Program-made: the position numbers and the translations under genes | Notes under the pieces: model-generated | What the model was told of the DNA's origin: nothing | What the model saw: the letters and a program-made list of their open reading frames with translations, nothing else | Database searches by the model: none | Shown here: one piece after another, positions 30,049-39,964 of the stretch | Layout of the letters: each line of letters starts with the position of its first letter | Numbering within the stretch: position 1 is the stretch's first letter | Source: Acidobacteriota bacterium | Lineage (GTDB): Bacteria > Acidobacteriota > Blastocatellia > RBC074 | DNA length: 64,000 bases | Direction of reading: 5' to 3' | NCBI GenBank assembly: GCA_016196035.1 | Contig: JACPYM010000029.1 | Coordinates: 62,001-126,000, forward strand

Positions 30049-30882
30049 TTAGCGTTGCTGTTTGGGATCAAGCCATTCGCGCAATCCATCGCCCACAAAA
30101 TTAAACGCCAACACCGTCAGCATTACCGCCAACCCTGGAAAGATCAACAGGTGCGGCGCGATGGTCAGGAAGGTGCGCGCGTCGTTCAACATCGCGCCCC
30201 AACTCGCCGCCGGTGGCGGCACCCCCAGGCCGAGGAAGCTCAGCGAGGCTTCAGAAAGCACTGCGCCCGCCATGCCCAAGCTGGCCTGCACGATCAGCGG
30301 TTGAATCGCATTAGGCAAAATGTGGCGCACAATCAGCCGCAGATCGTTCGCGCCCAAGGCGCGCGCGGCAGTGACGAAATCGTATTCGCGCACTTTCAGC
30401 ACCTGCCCGCGCATCAGCCGCGCGTAACCGACCCAGCCGATTACCGACAGCGCCAAAATCAAATTGCTCAAGCTCGGCCCCAGAAACGCCACCATCGCAA
30501 TCGCCAGCAAAATGCTAGGGAAGGACATAAACACATTGAAGAGGAAGCCGGAAAGAAGCCGGTCTACCCAGCCGCCATAAAAGCCGGAAACCGCGCCGAT
30601 CAGCACGCCGATCAAGGCCGAGATCAACACGACCGTCACGCCCACACGCATCGAAATCCGCGCGCCGTAAAGAATGCGCGACAGTACATCGCGCCCCAGA
30701 TCATCGCTGCCCAACCAATGCGCACGGCTTGGTTTCAAGCGCTCCTCGGTCGGCAGATCGCGGCTCAGCGGCAACTGCGCCGCCGGGTCATACGGCGCAA
30801 TCACGGGTGCCAGCAACGCCGCCAGAAAGAAGAGCGTGATGATCACCAGCCCAATTTTTCCCAGACGATTCATAAGCCTCAA
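30049..30882 (-). CDS. Peptide/nickel ABC transporter permease, DppC/OppC type
   Basis: 277 aa, about six membrane helices. The N-terminal LGKIGLVIITLFFLAALLAPVIAPYDP and the HWLGSDDLGRDVLSRILYGARISMRVG stretch are OppC/DppC signatures; EAA loop ARALGANDLRLIVRHILPNAIQPLIV. Forms the inner-membrane channel with the DppB-type gene upstream. No ATPase or substrate-binding protein is present here. A degenerate inverted repeat occupies the gap to the DppB gene. Confidence 0.93.
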   Translation of the reverse strand: MRLMNRLGKIGLVIITLFFLAALLAPVIAPYDPAAQLPLSRDLPTEERLKPSRAHWLGSDDLGRDVLSRILYGARISMRVGVTVVLISALIGVLIGAVSGFYGGWVDRLLSGFLFNVFMSFPSILLAIAMVAFLGPSLSNLILALSVIGWVGYARLMRGQVLKVREYDFVTAARALGANDLRLIVRHILPNAIQPLIVQASLGMAGAVLSEASLSFLGLGVPPPAASWGAMLNDARTFLTIAPHLLIFPGLAVMLTVLAFNFVGDGLREWLDPKQQR

Positions 30883-30979
30883 AGTTCTACGTTCCAGGTT
30901 CTACGTTCTACGTTTTAGGCTCGGCAGGCAACAACGTCGCACCTAGAACTCAGAACCTAGAACTCAGAACCTAGAACTC
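30882..30979. repeat. Degenerate TTCTACGTTC / ACCTAGAACTCAG inverted repeat
   Basis: Left arm 30882-30918 has repeats of GTTCTACGTTC and the right arm 30941-30979 has three copies of ACCTAGAACTCAG. The arms are approximate reverse complements (short-period tandem words). It lies between the two permease genes, in a region that is not expected to break the operon. Confidence 0.75.
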
Positions 30980-31912
30980 TTATTCAACCTTGATACGTGG
31001 ATCAAGCAGCCGATAGGCCAAGTCGGTCAGCAGATTGGCGGCGATATACGTCACCGCGATCATCAGAATGCAGCCCTGCACCAACGGATAATCGCGCGCA
31101 TTGATGGCGTCCACCGTCAAACGCCCCAGGCCCGGCCAACTGAAAATCGTTTCGGTGATAATCGCGCCCGCCAACAAAACGCCGAATTGCAGGCCCAAAA
31201 CCGTGACGACCGGGATCAGTCCGTTTTTCAGCACGTGTTTGTAAATGACCCAATTCTCGCTCAAGCCTTTGGCGCGCGCCGTGCGGACGTAATCTTCGCC
31301 CAACTCTTCGATCACGCTGGAACGCACCATCCGCGTCAGAATCGCCGAGAGCGCCGCGCCCATCGTGACCGCCGGCAAGATCAGATACTCAAGGCCGCCG
31401 CGCCCCGATACCGGCAACAAATCCAGCTTCAACGCGAATAGATAAATCATCAGCGGCCCCAGCACGAAGCCCGGCGTGCTGATGCCCAAGAGCGCCATGA
31501 CCGACGCGACATTATCAATCCATTTGCCCTGATGCCGCCCCGCCGTCACACCCAAGGGAATAGCGATGAACAAGGCGACGACCAGGCCGGCCAGCGTCAA
31601 TTCCAGCGTCGCCGGATAGCGCGCCAGAATGCGTTCTAGCACTTTTTCGGAAGGGTTGTTCAGACTGACGCCCAAATCGCCTTGCAACACGCCGCGCCAG
31701 TAATTGACGTATTGCCGCCCCAAGGGCAGATCGAGTCCGAGTTTATGCTTGAGTTCGGCGACCTGCGCCTGCGTCGCGTTATCGCCCAAGGTATTGCGCA
31801 CCGGATCGCCCGGTACGAGGTGGATCAGCAAAAAGACGAGCGACACGACCGCCCAGACAACCGGCAGGATGAAGAATAGGCGTTTGAAAAGGGCCAGCAG
31901 GAAGTTGCGCAT
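30980..31912 (-). CDS. Peptide/nickel ABC transporter permease, DppB/OppB type
   Basis: 310 aa from ATG 31912. N-terminal LFFILPVVWAVVSLVFLLIHLVPGDPVRNTLGDNATQAQV is the DppB signature; the EAA loop is about residues 205-225 (TARAKGLSENWVIYKHVLKNGLIPV). Forms a dimer with the DppC-type permease to carry peptides or related substrates. First gene of the permease pair. Confidence 0.93.
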   Translation of the reverse strand: MRNFLLALFKRLFFILPVVWAVVSLVFLLIHLVPGDPVRNTLGDNATQAQVAELKHKLGLDLPLGRQYVNYWRGVLQGDLGVSLNNPSEKVLERILARYPATLELTLAGLVVALFIAIPLGVTAGRHQGKWIDNVASVMALLGISTPGFVLGPLMIYLFALKLDLLPVSGRGGLEYLILPAVTMGAALSAILTRMVRSSVIEELGEDYVRTARAKGLSENWVIYKHVLKNGLIPVVTVLGLQFGVLLAGAIITETIFSWPGLGRLTVDAINARDYPLVQGCILMIAVTYIAANLLTDLAYRLLDPRIKVE

Positions 31913-32013
31913 CGAACGGGATGATAACAAGCAAACCGTGGCTTGCGAAGCACGCTGTCAGTAAAATCTCGCCGCTTGCAGGCCATATCAACTTAAACAG
32001 TCAGCTTAAACAG

Positions 32014-32517
32014 TCAACGTTTGCGCGCTTTGCGTGGAGCTTCGGCTTTTTGCTCAGCCGGTTGCCGCTCAATCAACCGCTTCGCCACCGGCGATGACAG
32101 CACAATCGAAGTCGTCGTCGTCCCAAATGGCAACAGCCGGTCAATCAATCGCTCCAGGTGATGCACCGAGGCCACATTCACTTTCATAATGAACGAATCA
32201 CCGCCTGTGCCGCGATGGCATTCGCTGATTTCGGGCAGCTCTTTCAGCAATACCGTCAAGCGTGGCGTCATATCCCCGACGATGTTCATGCGAATGAAGG
32301 CCGTGATGGGCAAGTCGATTTTTTCGGCATCCACCTCGGCGTGATAGCCGGTGATGATACCTGCGTCTTCCAAGCGCCTTACACGCTCGGTCACCGCCGG
32401 GATGGATAGATTGACGCGGCGGCCCAGTTCGGCAAACGAGATGCGGGCGTTCTCTTGCAGTTCGCGCAAAATCTTCCAGCCGATTTCGTCGAGTATTTTT
32501 CCTGATCCTGAAGCCAT
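32014..32517 (-). CDS. Lrp/AsnC family transcriptional regulator
   Basis: 167 aa. N-terminal winged HTH ([55 protein letters not shown]) and C-terminal RAM ligand domain ([26 protein letters not shown]). Lrp-type regulators sense amino acids. It is divergent from ilvE, so it may control that gene and the amino acid genes downstream (inference). Confidence 0.93.
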   Translation of the reverse strand: MASGSGKILDEIGWKILRELQENARISFAELGRRVNLSIPAVTERVRRLEDAGIITGYHAEVDAEKIDLPITAFIRMNIVGDMTPRLTVLLKELPEISECHRGTGGDSFIMKVNVASVHHLERLIDRLLPFGTTTTSIVLSSPVAKRLIERQPAEQKAEAPRKARKR

Positions 32518-32618
32518 TTTATTTAATCGCCTTAGAAACTAAAGTGAATTCCTGGTTTTTCCAGCGAGAGTTTATTCAATTGATCGCTTAACCACCATAT
32601 CATGCGGTCAACAAGCGG

Positions 32619-32694
32619 TGCGGTACGGGGAGCGGTAGCGATCTGGTCATTTTGCAAGGTACAGATGACGAAGCACCAAGTCGCTTGTACCGCA
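32619..32694. repeat. Decayed copy of the GTACGGGGAGCG inverted repeat
   Basis: Left arm TGCGGTACGGGGAGCGGTAG and onwards (32619-32647) resembles the 19928 arm. The right side at about 32675-32694 is CCAAGTCGCTTGTACCGCA, consistent with a shortened partner that has lost about 10 nt. It lies in the ilvE/Lrp gap, upstream of ilvE. Confidence 0.6.
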
Positions 32695-32720
32695 TCAAAC
32701 TTCATCTTGGAGGAGACGCA

Positions 32721-33659
32721 ATGGCATTCGAGAAAACGAAATGGGTTTGGCACAACGGACAGAACGTCCCGTTTGATCAGGCGACGATTCATTCGACAGC
32801 CTTTGGGCTGCATTACGGCACGGGCGTGTTTGAAGGCATCCGCGCCTATGACACACAAACTGGCCCGGCTATCTTTCGCCTGAAAGAACATCTCGACCGG
32901 CTTTACGCCTCGGCGCAGGTTTATGACCTGGACATCCCCTACACGCCGGAACAACTCACCCAGGCCATTTGCGACAACATCACGGCCAACGGATTCACGA
33001 ACTGTTACATTCGCCCGACGGTCTTTTTTGATGCGGGAGGATTGGGCATACGCGTGCGCACGCCGGTCAGCGTCAACATTCTGACCTGGGAATGGCCGAG
33101 CGATTTTGCCGCCAAACAGCGCGACGGCATGCGGCTGACGCTTTCGCCCTGGCGCAAGTTTCATCAGACGATGATGCCGACGACGGCCAAGGCCACCGGG
33201 CAATATCTGAACTCGATCCTGGCCGTGCGCGAGGCCGAACAGCGCGGTTATGACGAAGCCCTGTTGCTCAACGCCGATGGTAATGTCGCCGAAGGCGCAG
33301 TCGAGAATGTCTTCGTCATCAAGGACGGCAAGCTCAAAACGAATGACGAGCGTTCTTCGATCCTGCTGGGCATCACGCGGCTCTCGGCCATCCAACTCGC
33401 GCAGCACTTCGGCATTGAGGTCGAAGTCGGCACGCTCACACTGGACGAAGTGTTGAACGCCGATGAAATGTTCCTGACCGGCACCGCCATCGAACTCATG
33501 CCCGTGCGCGAGATTGACGGCAGACAGATTGGTAACGGCGGACGTGGGCCGCTGACGGAAAAGATTCAACAGGCCTATTTCGACAGCGTGCGTGGACGCA
33601 AGTCAGAGTTTTTGCATTGGCTGACGCCAGTGCAACAAACGGCCCGCGCAAAGGCTTGA
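32721..33659 (+). CDS. ilvE: Branched-chain amino acid aminotransferase
   Basis: 312 aa, SD GGAGGAG before ATG 32721. Class IV PLP aminotransferase: [15 protein letters not shown] near the start, [26 protein letters not shown] near residue 155 (PLP lysine in KATGQY), then [26 protein letters not shown] and [19 protein letters not shown]. Transaminates Leu/Ile/Val. Opens the amino acid catabolic gene block. Confidence 0.95.
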   Translation: MAFEKTKWVWHNGQNVPFDQATIHSTAFGLHYGTGVFEGIRAYDTQTGPAIFRLKEHLDRLYASAQVYDLDIPYTPEQLTQAICDNITANGFTNCYIRPTVFFDAGGLGIRVRTPVSVNILTWEWPSDFAAKQRDGMRLTLSPWRKFHQTMMPTTAKATGQYLNSILAVREAEQRGYDEALLLNADGNVAEGAVENVFVIKDGKLKTNDERSSILLGITRLSAIQLAQHFGIEVEVGTLTLDEVLNADEMFLTGTAIELMPVREIDGRQIGNGGRGPLTEKIQQAYFDSVRGRKSEFLHWLTPVQQTARAKA

Positions 33660-33662
33660 AAC

Positions 33663-33792
33663 GTACAGCAGGCTGCCAGCCTGCTGTGGTCTCTGCGGCG
33701 CACCCCCCGCGAGGCAATTGCAGGCTGGCAGCCAATCGTTGCCCGCAAGCCGTTTGATGCGGAGACCGCAGCAGGCTGGCAGCCTGCTGTAC
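33663..33792. repeat. GTAC-ended compound palindrome next to the acyl-CoA synthetase start
   Basis: Left arm 33663-33694 and right arm 33761-33792, 32 nt each with 2 mismatches. Each arm contains CAGCAGGCTG..CAGCCTGCTG, itself a palindrome. A third partial copy lies in the loop (GCAGGCTGGCAGCC). The right arm ends 6 nt before the ATG at 33799, where no SD can be seen. Confidence 0.88.
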
Positions 33793-33798
33793 ATTAAG

Positions 33799-35772
33799 AT
33801 GAAACACATCCACGACGACAACGCGATTGCCTGGACGCCAGATGCGGCGACGATTGAGCGCGCCCAACTCACGCGCTTTCTGCGTTTCTGCGGCTTCGAT
33901 TCGTGGGATGCGCTCTATCAGCGTTCAATCACCGACATCGCCTGGTTTCACGAACAATTGCTGCGCTTCCTCGCCATCCCCTTCGACAAACCCTACACCA
34001 ATATCGTAGACCTGAGTCGCGGCATTCAATGGCCGCACTGGTGCGTCGGCGCGCAACTCAACATCACCAAAGCCTGTCTGGATCGCTGGCTCGATGACGA
34101 AGCCACCGCCAACCAACCCGCCGTCATTTGGGAAGGCGAAGAGGGCGTGGTGCGCACGCTCACATATCAGGAACTGCGGGACGAGGTCGGACTATGCGCC
34201 GCTGGTTTGCGCGCGTGCGGCATGGGCAAAGGCGATGCCGTAGGGTTGCACTTACCAATGTGCCCTGAAACGGTGATTGCCTTGTTAGCGATCAATCGCA
34301 TCGGGGCGATTGCAGTGCCGCTCTTTTCCGGCTACGGCCCAGCGGCGATTGAGGCGCGGTTGCAGGATGTTGGGGCAAAAGCGCTGTTCACTTGTGACGG
34401 CTTCCCGCGCCGGGGCAAGAACGTCAACGCCAAAGCCATCGCTGATGAAGCCGTCGCCAATCTCACGACTGTCGTCCGCGTTATCGTCGTGCGCCGCACG
34501 TTGGAAACGGTGCCGCTGAAAACCGGGCGCGACATTTACTTCGATCAATTGCTGGAGACCGGCGCGCAGCAAGCGCGCTTGCGTTACGCCGAAAGCACCG
34601 AGGCCGAAGACCCGTTGATCGCCATTTACACGTCAGGCACAACCGGCAAACCCAAAGGCATTTTGCATACGCACGGCGGTTTTCCTATCAAAGCCGCGCA
34701 GGATATGTGCTTCGGCACCGATGTTGGCGCGGGCACGCGCATCGCTTGGGTGACCGACATCGGGTGGATGATGGGGCCGTGGCTGATTTACGGCGCGTTG
34801 CTGCTAGGCGGAACGATGGTGCTGTATGACGGCGCACCCGATTTCCCGGCGGCGGATCGCTTGTGGGACTTCGCCGCCAAACACCGCGTCGAAGTGCTGG
34901 GTATCTCGCCCACGCTAGTGCGCGCGCTGCTCACGCACGGCGACGAATTGCCCGCGCGGCATGATCTATCCAGCGTCCGCATCTTGGCCTCGACCGGCGA
35001 GCCGTGGAATCCCGCGCCGTGGTGGTGGCTGTTTGAAACGGTCGGCCAGTCGCGCGTCCCGATCATCAACTACTCCGGCGGCACAGAGATTTCGGGCGGC
35101 ATCCTGATGGGCAATCCGCTGCTGCCAATCAAACCGTGCAGCTTTCCCGCGCCGTGCCCCGGCATCGCGGCGGACGTGCTAGACGAAAACGGCAACTCGG
35201 TGCGCGGTGCAGTCGGCGAACTCGCCATCCGCCAGCCGTGGATTGGGCAGGCGCGCGGTTTCTGGCGCGACAACGATCGCTATTTGCAAACGTACTGGGC
35301 GCGCTTTGAAAACATCTGGGTGCATGGCGATTGGGCGCGGGTGGACGCAGACGGCCATTGGTACATCCTGGGCCGCAGCGATGACACCATAAAGGTCGCG
35401 GGCAAACGCGTCGGCCCTGCCGAAGTCGAATCCATCCTGGTCGCGCACTCCGCCGTTGCCGAGGCCGGCGTCATTGGTGTGCCCGATGAGATGAAAGGCA
35501 GCGAGTTGGTGGCGTTTTGCGTCTTAAAGCCCGGCGCGGAGGCGAGCGATTTGCTGGCACACGAATTGAAACAACGTGTTGGGGAGGCCCTAGGCAAACC
35601 ATTGCGACCCGCGCGCGTGCATTTCGTCGCCGCGTTGCCGAAAACGCGCAATGCCAAAGTGATGCGCCGCGTGATACGCGCGGCATACTTGGGCGAAAAT
35701 CCCGGCGATGTGACAGCGCTGGAAAACCCGGCGGCAGTCGTGAGGATTGCGGAATTGAAAGAGGGCGGCTAA
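33799..35772 (+). CDS. AMP-dependent acyl-CoA synthetase, acetate/acetoacetate-CoA ligase-like
   Basis: 657 aa from ATG 33799; the frame runs upstream through a palindromic repeat. AMP-binding core: [19 protein letters not shown] near residue 275, [46 protein letters not shown] (the A8 motif) and [15 protein letters not shown], whose lysine is the catalytic one. It matches acetyl/acetoacetyl-CoA synthetase-like AMP ligases with an N-terminal ACAS-like region. Acetoacetate is the end product of the tyrosine pathway beside it, so acetoacetyl-CoA formation is a plausible role (inference). Confidence 0.87.
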   Translation: MKHIHDDNAIAWTPDAATIERAQLTRFLRFCGFDSWDALYQRSITDIAWFHEQLLRFLAIPFDKPYTNIVDLSRGIQWPHWCVGAQLNITKACLDRWLDDEATANQPAVIWEGEEGVVRTLTYQELRDEVGLCAAGLRACGMGKGDAVGLHLPMCPETVIALLAINRIGAIAVPLFSGYGPAAIEARLQDVGAKALFTCDGFPRRGKNVNAKAIADEAVANLTTVVRVIVVRRTLETVPLKTGRDIYFDQLLETGAQQARLRYAESTEAEDPLIAIYTSGTTGKPKGILHTHGGFPIKAAQDMCFGTDVGAGTRIAWVTDIGWMMGPWLIYGALLLGGTMVLYDGAPDFPAADRLWDFAAKHRVEVLGISPTLVRALLTHGDELPARHDLSSVRILASTGEPWNPAPWWWLFETVGQSRVPIINYSGGTEISGGILMGNPLLPIKPCSFPAPCPGIAADVLDENGNSVRGAVGELAIRQPWIGQARGFWRDNDRYLQTYWARFENIWVHGDWARVDADGHWYILGRSDDTIKVAGKRVGPAEVESILVAHSAVAEAGVIGVPDEMKGSELVAFCVLKPGAEASDLLAHELKQRVGEALGKPLRPARVHFVAALPKTRNAKVMRRVIRAAYLGENPGDVTALENPAAVVRIAELKEGG

Positions 35773-35773
35773 C

Positions 35774-35909
35774 CCTGGGTACGCAGGCGTCTCGCCTGCT
35801 GTAGAAAAAGCCGCGAAGCTTTCCTTGTTCCAACGCTGTCTTTGGCGAACACAGGCAAAGGAGGCTGCGCGACTTCTTTTACCGCAGGCGAGACGCCTGC
35901 GCTCCCAGG
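35774..35909. repeat. Long imperfect inverted repeat starting CCTGGGTACGCAGGCG
   Basis: Left arm 35774-35822 and right arm about 35862-35909. The outer 29 nt have 3 mismatches; the inner part pairs less well. Each arm contains GCAGGCG-TCT-CGCCTGC, a perfect 7-bp hairpin. It lies between the synthetase gene and the phenylalanine hydroxylase gene. Confidence 0.82.
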
Positions 35910-35933
35910 CTTAGCTTGAGAAAGCGAGTGATT

Positions 35934-36857
35934 ATGTTGAGCAATGCAGTAGCAACAGCGAGTAACACCGGGCAACCGATTCCCGATTTGGCTTTCGCCG
36001 AGATCAGCACGTTGCCGCTCGATCATCCGGGCGCGCACGACCTGGAATACCGCGCGCGCCGTGATTACATCGCCCGGCTGGCGCGCCAATACCGCCAAGA
36101 CCCGCAACACCGCTTGCCCGATGTTGATTACACGCCCGAAGAGCGCGCCGTCTGGCAGCACGTCTGTTGCCAGTTGGAGAAAGTCCACACCCGGCACGCC
36201 TGTTCGTTTTATCTCGCAGCCAAGCGCCAACTCGGCATCAGTTGTTTGCAGGTGCCGCAACTGAGTTGGCTGAGCGCCGAACTGTTCCGCCGCACGGGCT
36301 TTCGCCTGGCGCCGATTGAAGGCCTGGTCGAGACGCGCGGCTTTCTGAGTTGGCTGAGCAAACGGACGATGCTCTGCACGCAGTACGTGCGCCATCATTC
36401 GCGGCCCGATTACACGCCCGAACCCGACGTGGTGCACGAGTTCATCGGCCACGTCCCGGCGTTTAGCAATCCCGACTTCGCTGACTTCTCGCAATACATC
36501 GGCGCGGGCGCGGTGCGCGCGAGCGAAGAGCAGTTGGAACAACTGGGCCGCTTGTACTGGTTCACCGTCGAGTTCGGGTTGATTGCGGAAGGCAGCGAGA
36601 CAAAAGCCTTTGGCGCGGGATTGCTGTCGTCGTACAGCGAACTGGAACACGCCTTCACCAGCGAGGTCGAGCGCCGTCCGTTTGATCTGCGCGAAGTGAT
36701 TGCGATGCCGTTTGACTATTCGGACATGCAGCCGCTGCTGTTCGTGATTCCGTCGTATGCATATTTGAAAGAGGTGACGCGCGAATTTATCGAAAGCTTC
36801 GGCAGGGCGCGGGATCAAGAGATGAGGCCAGTGGGGGCGGCGCAGGCGGTTTGGTAG
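35934..36857 (+). CDS. phhA: Phenylalanine 4-monooxygenase
   Basis: 307 aa from ATG 35934. Biopterin-dependent aromatic amino acid hydroxylase catalytic domain. Iron ligands are seen: His168 and His173 in [10 protein letters not shown], and Glu213 in WFTVEFGL. Also RSYPRSPY-like [14 protein letters not shown] in the N half and the YSELEHAF C-terminal stretch. No ACT regulatory domain, so a bacterial single-domain type. Converts Phe to Tyr and feeds the downstream HPPD-HmgA-Fah genes. Confidence 0.93.
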   Translation: MLSNAVATASNTGQPIPDLAFAEISTLPLDHPGAHDLEYRARRDYIARLARQYRQDPQHRLPDVDYTPEERAVWQHVCCQLEKVHTRHACSFYLAAKRQLGISCLQVPQLSWLSAELFRRTGFRLAPIEGLVETRGFLSWLSKRTMLCTQYVRHHSRPDYTPEPDVVHEFIGHVPAFSNPDFADFSQYIGAGAVRASEEQLEQLGRLYWFTVEFGLIAEGSETKAFGAGLLSSYSELEHAFTSEVERRPFDLREVIAMPFDYSDMQPLLFVIPSYAYLKEVTREFIESFGRARDQEMRPVGAAQAVW

Positions 36858-36896
36858 TTGGCGCTCGTATTGAACCTGGATGAAACACGTCTTGCA

Positions 36897-37217
36897 ATGA
36901 AGACCTTTACCGTCGAAGTACCGGATGAGTTGGCCGAACAGTTACGGCGTGAGCAGGCGCGATTGCCTGAGCTGCTGGCGCTGAGTTTGCGGCAACCGCC
37001 GCTGTCGGCGCAGGCCTAACGTTATGTGCTGATGTTTCTGGCCGGTTCGCCCACGCCCGCAGAGCTTGCCGCTTTCGGCCCCACGCCCGAAATGATTGAA
37101 CGGCACAGAACGCTGGTTGGGCGCGAACATACTAGCGAGATTACACCAACGGAAAAGGCTGAGCTTGACGAGTATGCGCATATCGAACACCTGATGGTAA
37201 TGATCAAGACTCAGTAG
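36897..37217 (+). pseudogene. Small antitoxin-like protein gene split by an in-frame TAA
   Basis: ATG 36897 opens MKTFTVEVPDELAEQLRREQ and continues 40 codons to TAA at 37017-37019. The same frame goes on without a shift: RYVLMFLAGSPTPAELAAFGPTPEMIERH up to TAG at 37217. The two halves read as one roughly 106-aa protein of a small family with an RHH-like N-terminus. A single in-frame stop interrupts it, so it is either a recent nonsense mutation or a read-through case. The second half could also start at GTG 37026 on its own. Confidence 0.7.
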
Positions 37218-37399
37218 TTCCAAAGTTCAAGAGAGCGTTGAAATGTAGGAACCAAGCTGACTCCTGATTCCTGGCTCCTGACTCCTGTCAGCATGAAAAA
37301 TGCGGATGATTTGCATGATTTCAGGAATCAGGAATCAGGAATCAGGAGTCAGCAAGCAAGCGTGACACGCCTCTCACCTTGAACTTTGGAACTACTGAG
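37210..37399. repeat. Nested inverted repeats of short-period words
   Basis: Outer arms 37210-37237 (CTCAGTAGTTCCAAAGTTCA) and 37371-37399 are approximate reverse complements. Inside, 37258-37290 (ACTCCTGATTCCTGGCTCCTG) and 37319-37352 (CAGGAATCAGGAATCAGGAG) are another pair. A hairpin within a hairpin, mostly period-8 to 10 words. Confidence 0.8.
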
Positions 37400-37512
37400 A
37401 CTGGCAATCTCCATTACCTTGGATACGCGCGGTAAATACGCCCAGTATTTCAGTGACGTCATTGCACATTTTGGTGGTGAAGCTTAGCGCCGCAGCCTTT
37501 ACATTAACTCAA

Positions 37513-37660
37513 CCGTGAACGGCTGGGCGGTGGATTCGTTAAAGGTTCAGTCCGCTTCAGCGGGCTTATCCAAAGTCTTTAGCTGAAGCTGGGCGAGGAA
37601 GCCCGCTGAAGCGGACTAAATTTCAATTGGCTTCGTTTCCCCAGCCGTGAACGGCTGGGC
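37513..37660. repeat. CCGCTTCAGCGGGCTT inverted repeat flanked by CCGTGAACGGCTGGGC direct repeats
   Basis: Arms AGTCCGCTTCAGCGGGCTT at 37549-37567 and its exact complement at 37599-37617 (19 nt). They are flanked by two exact copies of CCGTGAACGGCTGGGC (37513-37528 and 37645-37660); the second sits inside the palindrome CCAGCCGTGAACGGCTGG (37641-37658). Both fill most of the 37218-37675 gap with the nested repeat before them. Confidence 0.82.
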
Positions 37661-37675
37661 TAGTGGAAAAGCAGT

Positions 37676-38395
37676 ATGAAACGCAGTCTCACAACCATCG
37701 TCGTAATCATCGGAGTTCTACACAGTGCACTTCACCTCAGCTTGGCTGATGAAAGAAAAGCCGGGCACCCGCTCAAGCTGGCGGGTGAAGTAGTTGAAGT
37801 TAAAGAAAACATGGAGTTCACAGACAAAGACTACCTTGCATTTGATGTCAAACTCCGGTTGCATTTTATCAATATCAGTTCCAAACCAATAATCCTTTTG
37901 CTGGGGATGTACGACAAAAACGAATGGTGGATTGGCGGGAACAGAGTTGCTCGCTCCGCTGACGAGTTGGTTGCTCGCAATTTTCTTTTGAACGATAGCT
38001 ATTGGCCTTCGAATAGCAGCACTTCTCAAAAATGGATAGGCTTGCGAAGCAGGCTTTCTCAAAAAGTCCCACCGTCAGAGTTAACCCGCGTCATTGCCCC
38101 TAACAAAGAATTTGCCCAAGTGGCGTATACGTTCCTCAAGTTTCGGAGAATCGCATCAAGTAATGATTTTGATAAAAATCAGCCTTGGACCGTCATCAAA
38201 GAAATATCGCCATTGTTTCTTTCAGTGACACTTGAAATTTGGCCGATCAATCTCGAAACCACTTTCCCGCAACATGATTACCGACTAGGCAAGAAACTAC
38301 AGAAGCAATGGCGAGATGTCGGCGATCTCCAACTCGATTACTTAGCATCTGAACCCATAAAATTTGAGCTCCCAACAAGCAAGCGGACGCTGTAA
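37676..38395 (+). CDS. Exported protein of unknown function, AT-richer than its neighbours
   Basis: 239 aa with signal peptide [24 protein letters not shown]. No motif recognised in the mature part; it is all-beta in flavour at first ([30 protein letters not shown]). The codon use is visibly AT-richer than the surrounding genes, suggesting recent gain or weak constraint. It sits 13 nt before the HPPD start, within the tyrosine gene block, without an obvious functional link. Confidence 0.65.
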   Translation: MKRSLTTIVVIIGVLHSALHLSLADERKAGHPLKLAGEVVEVKENMEFTDKDYLAFDVKLRLHFINISSKPIILLLGMYDKNEWWIGGNRVARSADELVARNFLLNDSYWPSNSSTSQKWIGLRSRLSQKVPPSELTRVIAPNKEFAQVAYTFLKFRRIASSNDFDKNQPWTVIKEISPLFLSVTLEIWPINLETTFPQHDYRLGKKLQKQWRDVGDLQLDYLASEPIKFELPTSKRTL

Positions 38396-38408
38396 GGAGA
38401 ACTTTGCT

Positions 38409-39503
38409 ATGAGCGAAAAAAATCCACTCAAAATCCGACAAGTCCACCACATCGAAATGTACGTCGGCAACGCCAAGCAAGCCGATTACTACTACCGCAA
38501 CGCCTTTGGTTTCGACCGCGTCGCTTACACCGGCCTCGAAACCGGCAACCGGGAGCAGTGTTCGTATGCGTTGCAACAGGGCACCTTCCGGTTGTTGCTG
38601 ACGACGCCGTATACGCCGCGTGATGCTTCGAGTTTGCATATCCTGAAACACGGTGACGGAGTGCGCGACATCGCCTTTGAGGTGGACGATGCCGATTTCG
38701 CCTTTGAACAGGCCGTCGCGCGCGGGGCCGAACCGGCGGTCGCGCCCTATTCGATCAAGAGCGAACGCGGCGAAGCGCGGCGCGCGGCGGTCAAGATTTA
38801 CGGCGACACGATCCATTCGTTTTTCGCGAAGCGCAATTACGACGGGCCGTTTATGCCCGACTTCGTTCCCTCGCAAGCGCCGGGTCGCAACGCCGGCTTG
38901 CTGCGGTTGGATCATTACGTCGCCAACGTGCAGATGGGCCAGATGACGGTGTGGGAGGAGTGGTATAAGCGCGTGCTTGGGCTGGAACGATTTATGACCT
39001 TTGACGACAAGGATATTGCGACCGATTACACGGCGCTCCAAAGCATCGTGATGGCGAATGAGTCGCGCAGCATCAAGTTCCCCATCAACGAACCCGCGCC
39101 CGGCAAACGCAAGAGCCAGGTCGAAGAGTACAACGACTTTTACCAGGCGGCGGGCGTGCAACACATCGCGCTGCTGACGACCGACATCATTGCGACGATT
39201 CGTCAACTGCGTGCCAACGGCGTCGAGTTTCTGGAAGTGCCCGACACTTACTACGAACTACTGAAAGACCGCATCGGCGCGATTGATGAGGACATCAGCG
39301 TATTGCGCGAATTGAAAATTTTGGTGGACAGGGATGACCAGGGTTACTTGCTGCAACTGTTCACCAAGCCGGTCGAAGATCGCCCGACGCTGTTTTTTGA
39401 AATCATCCAGCGCAAGGGCGCGCAGGGTTTTGGCAAGGGCAATTTCAAGGCGTTGTTCGAGGCCATCGAGCGCGAACAGGCCTTGCGCGGGAATCTGATA
39501 TGA
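38409..39503 (+). CDS. hppD: 4-hydroxyphenylpyruvate dioxygenase
   Basis: 364 aa, SD AAGGAG before ATG 38409. Vicinal oxygen chelate fold with the Fe ligands in place: His169 in [12 protein letters not shown], His252 in [10 protein letters not shown] and Glu331 in [11 protein letters not shown]-terminal [18 protein letters not shown] is the family signature. Converts 4-hydroxyphenylpyruvate to homogentisate. Confidence 0.96.
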   Translation: MSEKNPLKIRQVHHIEMYVGNAKQADYYYRNAFGFDRVAYTGLETGNREQCSYALQQGTFRLLLTTPYTPRDASSLHILKHGDGVRDIAFEVDDADFAFEQAVARGAEPAVAPYSIKSERGEARRAAVKIYGDTIHSFFAKRNYDGPFMPDFVPSQAPGRNAGLLRLDHYVANVQMGQMTVWEEWYKRVLGLERFMTFDDKDIATDYTALQSIVMANESRSIKFPINEPAPGKRKSQVEEYNDFYQAAGVQHIALLTTDIIATIRQLRANGVEFLEVPDTYYELLKDRIGAIDEDISVLRELKILVDRDDQGYLLQLFTKPVEDRPTLFFEIIQRKGAQGFGKGNFKALFEAIEREQALRGNLI

Positions 39504-39521
39504 TGTCTCAAAACACATCCT

Positions 39522-39577
39522 GCCGCAGATGAACGCAGAGAAACGCAGATCGGCGTTGGCCCGCGTTTATCTGCGGC
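39522..39577. repeat. CGCAGATGAACGCAG inverted repeat
   Basis: Left GCCGCAGATGAACGCAGAG (39522-39540, extended by AAACGCAGAT) and right GCGTTTATCTGCGGC (39563-39577). Short words in reverse-complement orientation. It lies between HPPD and the 39599 gene. Confidence 0.7.
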
Positions 39578-39598
39578 TGACCCCTGAGGAGATTCCCG

Positions 39599-39964
39599 AT
39601 GAAAGTTCGCATTGCGTTGATCGCGCTGGCTGTGCTGTTGCTGATTGGCGGAGGCTGTGCCGCCTATGTCTGGGCTACGTTGAAAATCAGTTATTCGACC
39701 GGCGAGCGTTCCGGTTATGTGCAAAAGCTGTCGAAAAAAGGCTGGGTCTGCAAGACCTGGGAAGGCGAGATGGCGATGGTCTCGATGCCGGGCACCGCGC
39801 CGGAGATTTTCTATTTCAGCGTGCGCTCTGATGCCGTCGCCGAGAAGATCAATCGCACGTTGGGCAAGCGCGTGGCTGTTAGCTACGAACAACACAAGGG
39901 CGTGCCGTCGCGCTGTTTCGGCGAGACGCAGTATTTCATCACCGACGTGAAAGCGGTGGAATGA
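39599..39964 (+). CDS. Single-pass membrane protein of unknown function
   Basis: 121 aa, SD GAGGAG before ATG 39599. One N-terminal helix (ALIALAVLLLIGGGCAAYVWATL), then a small domain starting SYSTGERSGYVQKLSKKGWVCKTWEGE and ending VAVSYEQHKGVPSRCFGETQYFI. Similar proteins are common and have occasionally been mislabelled 6-phosphogluconate dehydrogenase. Role unknown. Stop overlaps the next ATG (ATGA). Confidence 0.75.
   Translation: MKVRIALIALAVLLLIGGGCAAYVWATLKISYSTGERSGYVQKLSKKGWVCKTWEGEMAMVSMPGTAPEIFYFSVRSDAVAEKINRTLGKRVAVSYEQHKGVPSRCFGETQYFITDVKAVE

Noticed and set aside
8189-37019. Stop codon reassignment explaining the two in-frame stops
   Set aside because: The two are different codons (TAG and TAA), and both are used as normal stops elsewhere in the window (for example gyrB ends TAG).
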